Positions 22,385 through 31,187 of a stretch of 44,085 nt of DNA are shown here, piece by piece. The stretch comes from a virus, in the IMG/VR virus record IMGVR_UViG_3300028840_001346, positions 1-44,085 of that record; one strand, given 5' to 3'. Within the stretch, counting starts at the first letter, position 1, and every line of letters begins with the position of its first letter. The position numbers and the translations under genes are program-made. The notes under the pieces were generated by a model that worked only from the letters and a program-made list of their open reading frames with translations, was not told the origin of the DNA and searched no databases.

Positions 22385-23127
22385 CAATCAGCCTTCGTCT
22401 TGTCGGCCGCAACCGACTGCACAGGGGCCGGTGGACTCGACATTGCTACCGTTGGCGCAATGACCCCGGGGACCGCGCTAGGGCCCACTGTTGCGGTTGT
22501 GGTGTGTATGTGGGAATTATAGTTGGTGATGTGCGTATTGAGGGTATCCCTAACTGCCTTGATTTCATCGAGCGTTTTCTGGGCAAGGGCAACGAAATCG
22601 GCCGCGTCCTCGGAACCGATGTGGGTCTCGCCATTTGGCTTGATGTGGATTTGGGCGCCCCCATCGTAACCGAGAACTGCGTTTTCGGCGTGGGCATCGG
22701 CCAGGGATAGGCCTCTTGGGTAGTACCCCGGGTAAGCGACGGCGTCAGAGAGATTGTGCATGCGGAAATCGAGCGGCTTGGTGAGGTCTCCGTTCCCTCC
22801 CAGATATTGGTCAGTCGAACGCTCAACGAATATGACATGAACAAGGTCCCCTTCCTCAAGCGGCCAGCTCAGGAAGCAACCACCACCGCGCGGAAACGCT
22901 ATCGGCACGTCATGGAGGATCGGAAGCGTCTCCGCAGGTAGCTCGGTTCCGTCAGTATCAACCAAGACGCGCTGCAACAGTAGCTGGATATCGGCCTTTT
23001 GCTCCGCCACATCATAGCTCTCGATTCGACCCGGCAGCGACGTGTGAAGCTCCGACTGCTGTTGCCGGATGGCCATGCGGATTAGCTCCGCGAGCCCTGG
23101 GCTCTTGCTGTTCTCGCGAATCGTCAC
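22384..23127 (-). CDS. baseplate spike protein (gpV / gp138 N-domain type)
   Basis: 247 residues, ATG at 23127 overlapping the hub gene. An OB-fold region follows the N-terminal helix: LPGRIESYDVAEQKADIQLL, IAFPRGGGCFLSWPLEEGDLVHVIF and the DFRMHNLSDAVAYPGYYP turn are typical. Next comes a beta-helix-like segment (IHIKPNGETHIGSED) and a helix, ending in a His-containing tip (YNSHIHTTTATVG) that could bind a metal ion. It is the central membrane-puncturing spike. Confidence 0.87.
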   Translation of the reverse strand: MTIRENSKSPGLAELIRMAIRQQQSELHTSLPGRIESYDVAEQKADIQLLLQRVLVDTDGTELPAETLPILHDVPIAFPRGGGCFLSWPLEEGDLVHVIFVERSTDQYLGGNGDLTKPLDFRMHNLSDAVAYPGYYPRGLSLADAHAENAVLGYDGGAQIHIKPNGETHIGSEDAADFVALAQKTLDEIKAVRDTLNTHITNYNSHIHTTTATVGPSAVPGVIAPTVAMSSPPAPVQSVAADKTKAD

Positions 23128-23966
23128 GTCGGGTTCAGCTCCATTTCAGTGGTCCACTCGTTGCCCCAGGTGTCGCCCACGTGGTGGGCTTTTTGCACAA
23201 CGAACGTCCCCTTGATGACCTCCGATTCCACACGCACAAGCTGGCCCGGAACCATGCGCGGGTCAAGTAGGCTTGCGGCCGTAACACCCCCCTTTTCGCC
23301 GATTTGGGGTGAGCCAATGAGCCCGGTCTCTGCCGAGAGCTTGATGCTCGGGTTGGGCAACCAGCCACCCTTGGGGAGGACCTGGAGCTTCTTATCTTGG
23401 ACGCTGTAATTGAGGCCCATGCTTGACGCGATTTCATCCATGACGTCCGAGGCCTTGCCGCTCATCACATAGCCCGAAATCAGCTCCTTGAGCACCGAAC
23501 GGCTACCGTCTTTCTTGATCTGGTCTTCCAAATTGCCGATGTCGAGACCCAGGGCCTCGGCAGCCTTCTTGAGTATCTGTCCCGGCTTTTGGGGGCCCCG
23601 GAAACTTTCATTGATCCGCTTGCTCTTGAGTTCCTTGGTTCCATCCCCGAGTTCGATCGAGACAACCCAATCCACGGCCTCTTTTGCGATTACCGTGCGC
23701 TGGGTATCGCCCCGGAAAATCTGCTCAATGGAATCGACGTAGCCGGCCTCAATGATGACCTCTAGATCGCGTTCCTGGAGCTTGGTGCGGCTTGTCTCTT
23801 TGAGATTCCAGATGACCAGCTCGGCTTTGTTCGCCTCGCGATTGTTGGTCTTGGTGATGTCAAATCGCATCTTGAGGACTGGCTGGTCCTCGCCTTCGGC
23901 CGTCCGTGGCTCGATAATCAAGGGCCCAGCTGTGACCTTGATGTCTCGTTTCCACTTCGCGGTCAC
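23124..23966 (-). CDS. baseplate hub protein (late-control gpD / gp27-like)
   Basis: 280 residues from a GTG at 23966 with GAGGAGG 7 nt upstream, overlapping the previous stop as GTGA; the longer frame to 23999 is less likely. KMRFDITKTNNREANKAELVIWNL and the strand-rich end GQLVRVESEVIKGTFVVQ show a hub protein of the gp27/gpD group. It would form the ring under the tube and hold the spike encoded next. Confidence 0.8.
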   Translation of the reverse strand: MTAKWKRDIKVTAGPLIIEPRTAEGEDQPVLKMRFDITKTNNREANKAELVIWNLKETSRTKLQERDLEVIIEAGYVDSIEQIFRGDTQRTVIAKEAVDWVVSIELGDGTKELKSKRINESFRGPQKPGQILKKAAEALGLDIGNLEDQIKKDGSRSVLKELISGYVMSGKASDVMDEIASSMGLNYSVQDKKLQVLPKGGWLPNPSIKLSAETGLIGSPQIGEKGGVTAASLLDPRMVPGQLVRVESEVIKGTFVVQKAHHVGDTWGNEWTTEMELNPT

Positions 23967-24289
23967 CCGTCGGCCTCCTCGATATAGCGGAGTTGGCACT
24001 CTTGCCCGAGACTCGTCTCGGTCGGCTCGGTATGGGCACCTGTGGTATCGACCACCGTCAGCTCGCCGGGAGGCTTGGTTTCAAGGGCCACACGCTGAAG
24101 CAAGTCGATGCCAGTCACGAGCCGGACACCATGCCGCACGGGGACCTGCTCAACGTCCAGCACGGTCATATTCCAGCGGTCCGCGCGGGCATTGCGGTGG
24201 AATTCGAGGGTGAACGTCTCGCCGTCAAGCTGGATGTTGTACTTGTGATCGGGATCCGTCGCGAACGTCGGTAGCCGGTAGGTGGTCAT
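23963..24289 (-). CDS. baseplate plug protein (Pam3 gp18-like)
   Basis: 108 residues, ATG at 24289 overlapping the previous stop as ATGA. YNIQLDGETFTLEFHRNARADRWNM is followed by VRLVTGIDLL and PPGELTVVD, the pattern of the small plug family seen between Dit-like and hub genes. It seals or shapes the hub channel. Confidence 0.75.
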   Translation of the reverse strand: MTTYRLPTFATDPDHKYNIQLDGETFTLEFHRNARADRWNMTVLDVEQVPVRHGVRLVTGIDLLQRVALETKPPGELTVVDTTGAHTEPTETSLGQECQLRYIEEADG

Positions 24290-24783
24290 TGCGCTACCCC
24301 AACTTGAGTACCCTTGTCAACCGTGCCCTCTTTGACGAGTACCTCGACTGTCTTGACCTCGGTCAGCGTCAGGTTGAGTTCGACGGCGTTGCCCAGGCTG
24401 GCATTGCGAGGTACCGCAAGGGACTCGATGACCATGTTTTCGTACTCGCGCAAAGTAGTGACCACGGTGATGAGCTGGGCCTCGTCTAGCATGACCAGCG
24501 CGTCCTGATAGGCCTGGATTGAGCGCTTCGCAACTCCGCCACCACCAAACGTGATCGGGTGGTCGGTCACCAGGCCGCGAATAGTCACGCTCTCGGGCTG
24601 ACGCCGAACGTGGTCTGCTATGTCCACCCCTTTCTCGACCGGAAACCGGGTTACCTCGTTTTTGCTGGTATGGTTCTCTTGCAGGCTCGCATCGAGTTCG
24701 ATGGCGCCCACGGGGAGCGTCTCAAGGCTGGCGTTGACACCGAACCGGACGCGTTGCTTGAAAATGAGGCCTATCTGAGCCAT
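24286..24783 (-). CDS. Dit-like baseplate protein
   Basis: 165 residues, ATG at 24783 overlapping the tape-measure stop as TAATG. ELDASLQENHTSKNEVTRFPVEKG, DHVRRQPESVTIRGLVTDHP and the final strand-rich part match Dit-like/gp41-type proteins that connect tube and hub. Position right after the tape measure agrees. Confidence 0.8.
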   Translation of the reverse strand: MAQIGLIFKQRVRFGVNASLETLPVGAIELDASLQENHTSKNEVTRFPVEKGVDIADHVRRQPESVTIRGLVTDHPITFGGGGVAKRSIQAYQDALVMLDEAQLITVVTTLREYENMVIESLAVPRNASLGNAVELNLTLTEVKTVEVLVKEGTVDKGTQVGVAQ

Positions 24784-26666
24784 TAGGTAGCCCCCGCCGC
24801 GGCCACTTCGTAGTTGCGGGCCTCAGTGCGGTAGACCTTTTCCTGCTCCCTGGCAATCATGGGGGGCAGTATTTCAGCGAGCTTTTCGGCGTCCATATCT
24901 GGCCCTGCGGTAATGTCGATGTTCACCGTGCTTTGTTGGTTGTTGGCTATGCTCGCCCCGGTTCCAGATGGAGACGCAGCGGTCGCTGACGCCTCCTCGG
25001 CACCCTTGCCATCGCCAGAGAAAAACCGGCCGATTGCCCCCCCAATGCTACCGAGCGTCTCACCTATCGATACGAATGTGTCCACGAGTTGCTTGAGCAG
25101 ATACTTGCCTAGCCGGCCGATGAGCCCGGTCCAAAAGTCCCAGGTTGTCTTGGCCATAAGCTTGAACGCCTCGCCAAAGCTCCCGGTCTCTTTGACCGCA
25201 TCAGCAAACATCACGCCTATGGCTGTCGCCAGCCCAGCGATCAAGCCGACAGCAATACCAATGGGACCGAACGCTATCTTCCATCCCGCGCCCATTTTGA
25301 GCTGGGCTGCCGATGTGATCGCTGCGGTCTTGATGGCCTCAAGCCGCATCGACAGCCAAACGGCCGCACCAATGGCCTTGAGCTGCACAAACGTAGCAAT
25401 CGCCGCAGTATTGGCCGCGACAAGCTTGACGCCAACAGCCAGGGCGACGGAGGCGATGGCGCCACCCAAGGAAATCAGCGCCAGCTTGGCCTCGTCACTG
25501 AACGTGACCATATCCCTGAAGGTGGCCACCGCGGCCTCGCGATATGCCTCGACCGGCGCAAGTAGTTGCTTGAACCACCCGACAAGGTCTCCGATGACAG
25601 ACTCGCCACCGGCCGCGAAGGTCATGAAATCGTCAATAAGCAGCCCAAGCAAGGCCATCAAGAGCAGGATGGCGCCTCCTGGCAAGAGCAGAATCAAGGC
25701 CAGCCCGGCCACAATGGTACCTATCTTGATCAGCTGCTTGGCTAGTGGTCCAAGGCTGTCAATCCACTCCCGAGTCATCGAGATGACCTCGGAGAAAAAG
25801 TCCACCACGTTGCCAATCACCCGGCCCGTGCGCTCCAGGAACCGATCAACGCCTTGCTGGATTAGCTCCCGGTTGGCCGCTAGCCAGCTCTGGAATCCAT
25901 CGACTAGCTCGCGAGTCTTGTTGACGAGGCCCCCAACGGACTTGAGGAAGAACGTCCCGATGATGCCAGCGGTTTCCTTGATGGCCGAACCGAGGTTGCG
26001 GCTTGCGTTGGCAAAGCCCTTGGCCGTCCTGGTTGCGTCCCCCGTGGCCCCTTGCGAGCCGAGCTGGCGTTGGATGGCAGCATAGCGGAGCTGGACCCGC
26101 TCGCCCTCCGACATTTCCTTGAGACTCTTGCCGATGCCTTGGCGCATGGCCTCTAGTTCTAGGGCTGCGATCCGTGTGTCCACTCCGAACCGCTGCAATG
26201 GCTCGGCTGACCCAATCAAGCCAGAGCGCAAGGCGACAAGAGCATCGGCAGACGTCACGTTGTTAAAGCTGGCGATGTCCAGGGCCATCTCTGCGATGTT
26301 GGCCCCAAGCTTTCCGGCGGCCTCCGCACTGCCTAACGATGGCTTGACCAGGGCCCCGATGTTCGAGGCCATATCTTGGAGTTCCATGTTGGTGGCCCCG
26401 GTACGCTTGCGGATGTCATCCAGCTGCTTCTGGACGTCCGAACCGGCCTCACCAAACACGGCCCCAAACTTGTTCGCCGTCTCCTCGATGTCACTCGCGA
26501 CATCGATCATCTTCTTGAACCCGACAGCAAGGGCCCCGGTAGCCAGGACCCGGCCGAGGTTCATGGCGCTTTGCTTGACGTTTTCGATACCGCGATTGAT
26601 TTGCTGGAGCTTCTTGGGGTCTGACCGGATACCCAGCCGGATAAATATGTCTCTGACGCTGGCCAC
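24783..26666 (-). CDS. tail tape measure protein
   Basis: 627 residues from a GTG at 26666 with GAGGAGG upstream and a TAGTG overlap. N-terminal helices (RDIFIRLGIRSDPKKLQQIN, IENVKQSAMNLGRVLA) are typical. Several membrane-like segments lie at about 325-350 (GTIVAGLALILLLPGGAILL) and later ones near 385-490. The C-terminus is helical. It is short for a tape measure and thus predicts a short tail. It sets tail length and is ejected before the DNA. No peptidase or lysozyme domain was recognised. Confidence 0.9.
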   Translation of the reverse strand: MASVRDIFIRLGIRSDPKKLQQINRGIENVKQSAMNLGRVLATGALAVGFKKMIDVASDIEETANKFGAVFGEAGSDVQKQLDDIRKRTGATNMELQDMASNIGALVKPSLGSAEAAGKLGANIAEMALDIASFNNVTSADALVALRSGLIGSAEPLQRFGVDTRIAALELEAMRQGIGKSLKEMSEGERVQLRYAAIQRQLGSQGATGDATRTAKGFANASRNLGSAIKETAGIIGTFFLKSVGGLVNKTRELVDGFQSWLAANRELIQQGVDRFLERTGRVIGNVVDFFSEVISMTREWIDSLGPLAKQLIKIGTIVAGLALILLLPGGAILLLMALLGLLIDDFMTFAAGGESVIGDLVGWFKQLLAPVEAYREAAVATFRDMVTFSDEAKLALISLGGAIASVALAVGVKLVAANTAAIATFVQLKAIGAAVWLSMRLEAIKTAAITSAAQLKMGAGWKIAFGPIGIAVGLIAGLATAIGVMFADAVKETGSFGEAFKLMAKTTWDFWTGLIGRLGKYLLKQLVDTFVSIGETLGSIGGAIGRFFSGDGKGAEEASATAASPSGTGASIANNQQSTVNIDITAGPDMDAEKLAEILPPMIAREQEKVYRTEARNYEVAAAGAT

Positions 26667-26977
26667 TATGACCTCCTCGACCTAGCCGCGGCTTGGGCCT
26701 TGTGGTGGGCCCGTCTGTCTAGCTCCTCGTGCACATCAATCAGCTCATGACACTCCAGCAAATCGACGATGGACCACTCGCGGTCAATTTCAGCCTTCGT
26801 CACCCGCAGCTTTTCGCAGAATACGGGCCTCCAAACAAACCACTCAATCCCGGGCGGTATCGCTATGGACTCTGGCTTGTCCCCGCCTGGGTGACGCCTT
26901 CCCCGCTTGGCGGCTTCGAAGTCGTGAAGGCGTCGGCAAAAGTCGCAAACTGGACCTTGAGACCCCAGATCAACCAT
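26666..26977 (-). CDS. tape-measure chaperone extension or separate small protein (-1 frame)
   Basis: The open frame runs 103 codons from an ATG at 26977 and overlaps the end of the 26863 gene by 115 nt in the -1 frame. IEWFVWRPVFCEKLR and WSIVDLLECHELIDVHEELD look like the C-terminal extension of tail assembly chaperones, which is normally made by frameshifting. A CDFC motif near the first residues hints at an independent protein. No canonical slippery heptamer was found in the overlap. It ends in TAGTG with the tape measure. Confidence 0.6.
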   Translation of the reverse strand: MVDLGSQGPVCDFCRRLHDFEAAKRGRRHPGGDKPESIAIPPGIEWFVWRPVFCEKLRVTKAEIDREWSIVDLLECHELIDVHEELDRRAHHKAQAAARSRRS

Positions 26978-27336
26978 CGGCCAATGCCCATGACGTCCCC
27001 GGCAAAATGGGCTTCAAAGACACCAGAGAGCGGCACGGTCATTTCTGTTCCGCCGATGCCAACGTGCGTTTGGCCGCGGAGTTGTTCCACCAAGTGGTCG
27101 AGATCCGACTCTTTGACTTGCTCAGATAGGGTCCGGATGGCATCGACCACGACCTTCGACGAGAGATCGGTGTTCTCGACTCCGCCTGGCTGCCCCACCG
27201 CGTCCATGATGGCCCCGAACGAAGGGCCAACCATCTTGAACAAGCGATGAAACAGCCGATAGCCGGCCGTCGCTCCGAGCATGGTCATCTCGTACCGATG
27301 CCCATCGATTATGGTGCTTTGTCTATCGCGTGCCAC
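26863..27336 (-). CDS. tail assembly chaperone
   Basis: 157 residues from a GTG at 27336 with GGAGG 7 nt upstream (another GTG at 27342 sits on top of the site). YEMTMLGATAGYRLFHRLFKMVGP, then LVEQLRGQTHVGIGG and FEAHFAGDVMGIGRWLIWGLKVQF, fit chaperones between tube and tape measure. It would coat the tape measure before tube assembly. Confidence 0.75.
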   Translation of the reverse strand: MARDRQSTIIDGHRYEMTMLGATAGYRLFHRLFKMVGPSFGAIMDAVGQPGGVENTDLSSKVVVDAIRTLSEQVKESDLDHLVEQLRGQTHVGIGGTEMTVPLSGVFEAHFAGDVMGIGRWLIWGLKVQFATFADAFTTSKPPSGEGVTQAGTSQSP

Positions 27337-27358
27337 GGTCACGCCTCCTGTCTAGCTG

Positions 27359-27787
27359 CTAGTTCCCACCATGGTTGGCGTTGAGATTGTCGGTCCGGAA
27401 CACCCATTCACGGCTGGTTGCTTCGCGATTGAGTTCGGCGGTTGGCGCCTTCTGGATCCAAGCGGTCTCGCATTGGAACAGTGACGTCCCGGAGTTGTCT
27501 TTGATGATCAGCGGCTTTCCACCGGTCCCCCCTGGGGTGTTGATGTCTAGGTTTCGCTCTGCAGTAAGCAGGGCATTTGTGGCACTCGATTGCATCAGAG
27601 CCGCCGTGATGGTTGCCGACTTGTTGGAGGACTTCGAGCGCGTCCCCTCGCCATCGACTCCTACGGCAAGGGCCCAATCATCCTCATCATGCTCAACGGT
27701 GATTGCCGCATCCTCGGCAAAACCGGTGACTGCAATGCTCCCGTAGACCATTGACACATGCGCTGGATCGTACGTTTTTACGGCCAT
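27359..27787 (-). CDS. tail tube protein (DUF3277-like)
   Basis: 142 residues, ATG at 27787 with AAGGAGG upstream. YDPAHVSMVYGSIAVTGFAEDAAITV and DDWALAVGVDGEGTRSKSSNK followed by SATNALLTAERNLD are the DUF3277 pattern, a tube fold used by this contractile-tail type. Position after the sheath agrees. Confidence 0.88.
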   Translation of the reverse strand: MAVKTYDPAHVSMVYGSIAVTGFAEDAAITVEHDEDDWALAVGVDGEGTRSKSSNKSATITAALMQSSATNALLTAERNLDINTPGGTGGKPLIIKDNSGTSLFQCETAWIQKAPTAELNREATSREWVFRTDNLNANHGGN

Positions 27788-27799
27788 TGTGTTGCCTCC

Positions 27800-29104
27800 T
27801 TATGCGCTAACGGTGCCAGTTACGGTCACAGTGTGGATGGCGCCGGTGAGGGTTGCCGAGAAATCGATATCCCCGAGTGCCCGCGTCGCCTTGGTGGTCG
27901 AGGAAATCGTGGTGACATCGGGGACGGTGACCAGGTAGCCAGCGTTGATGACCCCTGCGGCGACAGCCTCGTCAAGCTGGCCGCGGACCTCGTTTTCAAG
28001 GGCCGTGATTCCGGCTTGCGTGTAGGGGATTTTGTCCGAGTTGGCGAGGAGGTTGATGATGCGCTCCTGGATGCGCACCGTCAGCCAGTCGATTCCGCGA
28101 GTGATGTCGAGGTACCGACCACTTGCAGCCCAGCCCTCCTGGGTCAGATTGAGCCCCTTCGTGGCCGTGTAGTAGTTGCCCTTGTCGCCCTCGATATTGC
28201 TGATTTGAGTGTCCGTCAGGATGTCTGCACTCACCCCGGCGAGAGTCTTGTATGCCCAAGTGGCCTCGCCAGGGTCCTTGGCAAACATCTTGCCCATCCA
28301 GGCTGCGTTTGCGAAGTCGAAATTGTCGCCGTTCCAAATGCCAGCGGTCCGCGCGTAGGCCGCGGTGTTGAGTGTCTCGAACAGGTTCCCCGCGGTCCCA
28401 GCCTGGACGTCTGAGTCCGAGGTTTGAGCCACATACAGCTTGCGGTCAGCCTCGACCACAGCGGCAAGCGCCACAATCTCAAGCGTTGCCGACGAAACGG
28501 CGAGCACCCCGTAGAAATCGTTGTCCTCTAGCTTGATGTTGGCGTAATCGGTCGCGATTGCAGCAGCCACCGTCGTGTCATCTTGGGTGAGGAGGTTCCG
28601 CGTGAGCGAGAGGCCGAACAGTACCCCATCGACGTCCTCGGTCAGCGTGATGGTGCCGTCCGCATTATCCACGGCGGTCACCGGCTCGGCTCCAGCGTTG
28701 ATAGCTGTAAACAGGGCTGTTGCGATGGTGAGGTTGGTTGCCGCGGCCCCAGAGTCGATTGTGAACGCAGTCCCGTTGATGGTCACCGTGTAGTCAGTGT
28801 CATCGACCACAGATGCCACGGTCACGACGCGAGTCATCGTTGACGGTGTCGAGGTCCGACGTCCAACCTTGATGCTTGCCACGCGAGGATTCTGAGCAAA
28901 GATGGCCGTGGCTGCCAGAACCGTCGCTCCAGCCGCAGCAAAGCCGTCTAGCACCATGGCCGCCGTGCTTGAGTAGGTCCGGACCAACTCCGGGCCCCAA
29001 GTCGCCTCGTGGGTCATGATGAGCGGCGTTCCGAACCCGGTCTGGGTAACAGAGGCGTCCTCAATCGTGATGGATACTGTGACGATGTTGTCAGGATTTG
29101 CCAT
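27800..29104 (-). CDS. tail sheath protein (DUF3383-like)
   Basis: 434 residues, ATG at 29104 with GGAGG upstream. The N-terminus (DNIVTVSITIEDASVTQTGFG) and the C-terminal half (WAYKTLAGVSADILTDTQ, VRIQERIINLLANSDKIP) match DUF3383 sheath proteins. An extra strand-rich domain at about 90-170 (DYTVTINGTAFTID, AINAGAEPVTAV) is also present in two neighbours (29994 and 33301). Contraction of this sheath drives the tube. Confidence 0.92.
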   Translation of the reverse strand: MANPDNIVTVSITIEDASVTQTGFGTPLIMTHEATWGPELVRTYSSTAAMVLDGFAAAGATVLAATAIFAQNPRVASIKVGRRTSTPSTMTRVVTVASVVDDTDYTVTINGTAFTIDSGAAATNLTIATALFTAINAGAEPVTAVDNADGTITLTEDVDGVLFGLSLTRNLLTQDDTTVAAAIATDYANIKLEDNDFYGVLAVSSATLEIVALAAVVEADRKLYVAQTSDSDVQAGTAGNLFETLNTAAYARTAGIWNGDNFDFANAAWMGKMFAKDPGEATWAYKTLAGVSADILTDTQISNIEGDKGNYYTATKGLNLTQEGWAASGRYLDITRGIDWLTVRIQERIINLLANSDKIPYTQAGITALENEVRGQLDEAVAAGVINAGYLVTVPDVTTISSTTKATRALGDIDFSATLTGAIHTVTVTGTVSA

Positions 29105-29106
29105 TG

Positions 29107-29994
29107 CTAGGCCTCCGCCTCATAGGGCTCGGTGATGGTTTCGTCGCCGGCATTGTAGGTGCCGGTACCGGTCACGGTATCGACGTATCCGAGGTATTCG
29201 GTAAGCTGCGAGATTGTTCGCATACGAACATCCATCGTGGCTCGATTTTCCATCGCGTCCTCGACCCGCTCCGAGATGTCCTGAATTGCCAGCTCCTCGA
29301 TGATGGCGATATCAACCGCCCGGAGCTGGGCCTGGACGGTAGGGAGCCCGAGGCTCGCTTGCAGGATTGAGAGCGTGTTGAACGCGTTTCTGTCTGGGTC
29401 GCTTCCGCGGTTGTCCGTGCGGGTGTTGCGGTCGAATGCCTGGACGTTGAGGGTGAACTCCCGGCGGCCGACTGCCGTGATTGCTACCTCGTTGCCGATG
29501 TCATTGTTGGCCCAGGTCATTTGGTCGCCATCGTAGTCATCGGTGACCACCACGGTGAACAACTGACGGATGGTCGGATTGACCGTCTCAAAGTCGCCTT
29601 GGACGTCGAGGTCCGTCACGTTGTCTGTGGTAGAGACTGGCTCGGAGCCCGCATCGATGGCAGCCTTGAGCCCGGCAGTGATTTCGGCAACCGTGGCATC
29701 CGCATCGGAATCGTAGACAAAGGCAGTCCCGTTGAGGGTCACCGTGTAGCGTGTCGAGTTTTGGGCCACAGGTGTGATCTTGATGTCGCGGGCCCGGGTC
29801 AAGTCGATGGACCTAGTGACCTCCTCGACCCCGCCTTCGCGCGGCATCGCAAGGACGTCGAGGAGGATATACGGGTAGTCTGGCCTTGCCTCGTCTTGAT
29901 CAGCCCAAACCGTGGTGATGCCTGTGGCGCCATAGGCCCACGAATAGAGGGCCGCGTAGATGTCACCCCAGGGGATAGGCTGCGCCAGCACCAT
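29107..29994 (-). CDS. tail terminator-like neck protein with inserted beta domain
   Basis: 295 residues from the ATG at 29994 (TGATG overlap, AAGGAG upstream). WGDIYAALYSWAYGATGITT and YPYILLDVLAM at the start, with RREFTLNVQAFDRNT and LQASLGLPTVQAQLRAV later, match the phage neck/terminator group called LIC_12616. The domain at about 68-165 (RYTVTLNGTAFVYD, AIDAGSEPVST) is closely similar to the one inserted in the sheath. It caps the tail tube for joining to the head. Confidence 0.75.
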   Translation of the reverse strand: MVLAQPIPWGDIYAALYSWAYGATGITTVWADQDEARPDYPYILLDVLAMPREGGVEEVTRSIDLTRARDIKITPVAQNSTRYTVTLNGTAFVYDSDADATVAEITAGLKAAIDAGSEPVSTTDNVTDLDVQGDFETVNPTIRQLFTVVVTDDYDGDQMTWANNDIGNEVAITAVGRREFTLNVQAFDRNTRTDNRGSDPDRNAFNTLSILQASLGLPTVQAQLRAVDIAIIEELAIQDISERVEDAMENRATMDVRMRTISQLTEYLGYVDTVTGTGTYNAGDETITEPYEAEA

Positions 29995-30350
29995 CAATCG
30001 TTCTCCTTGATGGCAATGACTTTGTAGTAGGCGCCATTGGGATCCCAGTCCTCGACGGTCTGAACCACGTACTCCTGGCCCCGATAATCGATTCTGTCTG
30101 CCCTAACCTTGCCTTCAATGTCAATACTGAGCAATGGGCACCGCGTGTAAAGCTTGATTAATGCCCTATCCCGGATTAGTTCCGGCATCAACTGGCGCTC
30201 GCGTCCAGTGAGGGGTTGGACGTTGACATGGGTCAGCTGGAAAGTCTCGACGTCCGCAACCGTGGCTATGCCGTTGACGAAGCTCGCCGGCTCGTTTGTG
30301 CGCCGCACCGTGATTGGCGTCTTGAAGTGGCTGATGATGCGACCAATCAC
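29994..30350 (-). CDS. head-tail connector protein
   Basis: 118 residues from a GTG at 30350 that overlaps the previous TGA as GTGA with GAGG upstream; the longer start at 30368 has no site. It contains ITVRRTNEPASFVNG, VQPLTGRERQLMPE and DRIDYRGQEYVVQTVEDW, as in small stopper/head-closure proteins with a beta-barrel. The exact stopper name is inferred from gene order. Confidence 0.65.
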   Translation of the reverse strand: MIGRIISHFKTPITVRRTNEPASFVNGIATVADVETFQLTHVNVQPLTGRERQLMPELIRDRALIKLYTRCPLLSIDIEGKVRADRIDYRGQEYVVQTVEDWDPNGAYYKVIAIKEND

Positions 30351-30823
30351 CAGCGCCTCACTTTCCACGTGATCGAGTTTTTTAGGATACCCAAATCAAT
30401 CAGAGGCTTAGTGCTTTTCTTTTTTCTGCGATCGATAGTTACTTGCTTCAGGGGTTTGAGGCCTATCGACCGGTCGAGGGTTTGCTTGACTTTGGAGACA
30501 CCTAATTCACCCACCTTGCCGAGCTCGGTCTTGACGTCGCTCTCGATGGCAGCTCGCTTCGCGCCTTTCGCTAATTCCCGCTGGAACAGGGCCACTTCGC
30601 GATCAGCCGTAGAACGGAGATAGGACCTCTGGGGTATGATGCCATCCCTAGACCCAAACTCGTGAACAGACGCAATGGCCAGATTCGACTCACCAAACTC
30701 CCGCTCATCGCTCGCCTCTGTGCCCTGGACACCGATGCGAACATGAGGGCCAGGGACCAAAGCTCGAACCCGTCTCAAGATACTCCGAAAACCTCGGTCG
30801 ATGTCTCGGACTGTCTTAGTCAC
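30347..30823 (-). CDS. neck/tail completion protein (HK97 gp10-like)
   Basis: 158 residues from a GTG at 30823. HVRIGVQGTEA, VHEFGSRDGIIPQRSYLRST and the C-terminal PLIDLGILKNSITWKV match the gp10/virion morphogenesis fold. It lies between two connectors, as in related phages. Confidence 0.8.
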   Translation of the reverse strand: MTKTVRDIDRGFRSILRRVRALVPGPHVRIGVQGTEASDEREFGESNLAIASVHEFGSRDGIIPQRSYLRSTADREVALFQRELAKGAKRAAIESDVKTELGKVGELGVSKVKQTLDRSIGLKPLKQVTIDRRKKKSTKPLIDLGILKNSITWKVRRW

Positions 30824-31187
30824 TGCAACAGGTCCCCAGCACTCGCGTCGGCCAGATGCCTGTTTTCAATTCAAGGTAGTACCTCCCGTAAGCGGTACTC
30901 GCCATGAACGAATTGCTTGCGGCTTCAGGGATCTTGTACGAGACCGTAAGGTCCCCCACCTTTTCCATCGACACGGGCCCGGCGGCGACGTCTCCACCGG
31001 ACCGCAGCTGGCACTCAATCTCAAGGAGATGAGCCGTCAGCCAGAGCGTTGCATCATCCGCTTTCTCCCCCCATTGGGTGCGGTTGACGCGACGCTCGGC
31101 TTGGGCAAGGAACCGCTCAATGAGCTGATCACTGCAGCTCGCAAACGCAGAAAACGTGTCTCTGACGTCTTGAGCAGTAACGGCCAT
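30816..31187 (-). CDS. head-tail adaptor (DUF4054-like)
   Basis: 123 residues, ATG at 31187 (TAATG overlap). The helical N-terminus (DVRDTFSAFASCSDQLIERFL), ADDATLWLTAHLLEIE and TAYGRYYLELKTG match DUF4054, which binds under the portal. Confidence 0.85.
   Translation of the reverse strand: MAVTAQDVRDTFSAFASCSDQLIERFLAQAERRVNRTQWGEKADDATLWLTAHLLEIECQLRSGGDVAAGPVSMEKVGDLTVSYKIPEAASNSFMASTAYGRYYLELKTGIWPTRVLGTCCSD

Noticed and set aside
24859-26085. Long plus-strand open frame (408 codons)
   Set aside because: It is antisense to the tape measure gene, Ser/Pro-rich with no domain, and has no ribosome site; the minus frame has clear family features and coupling.
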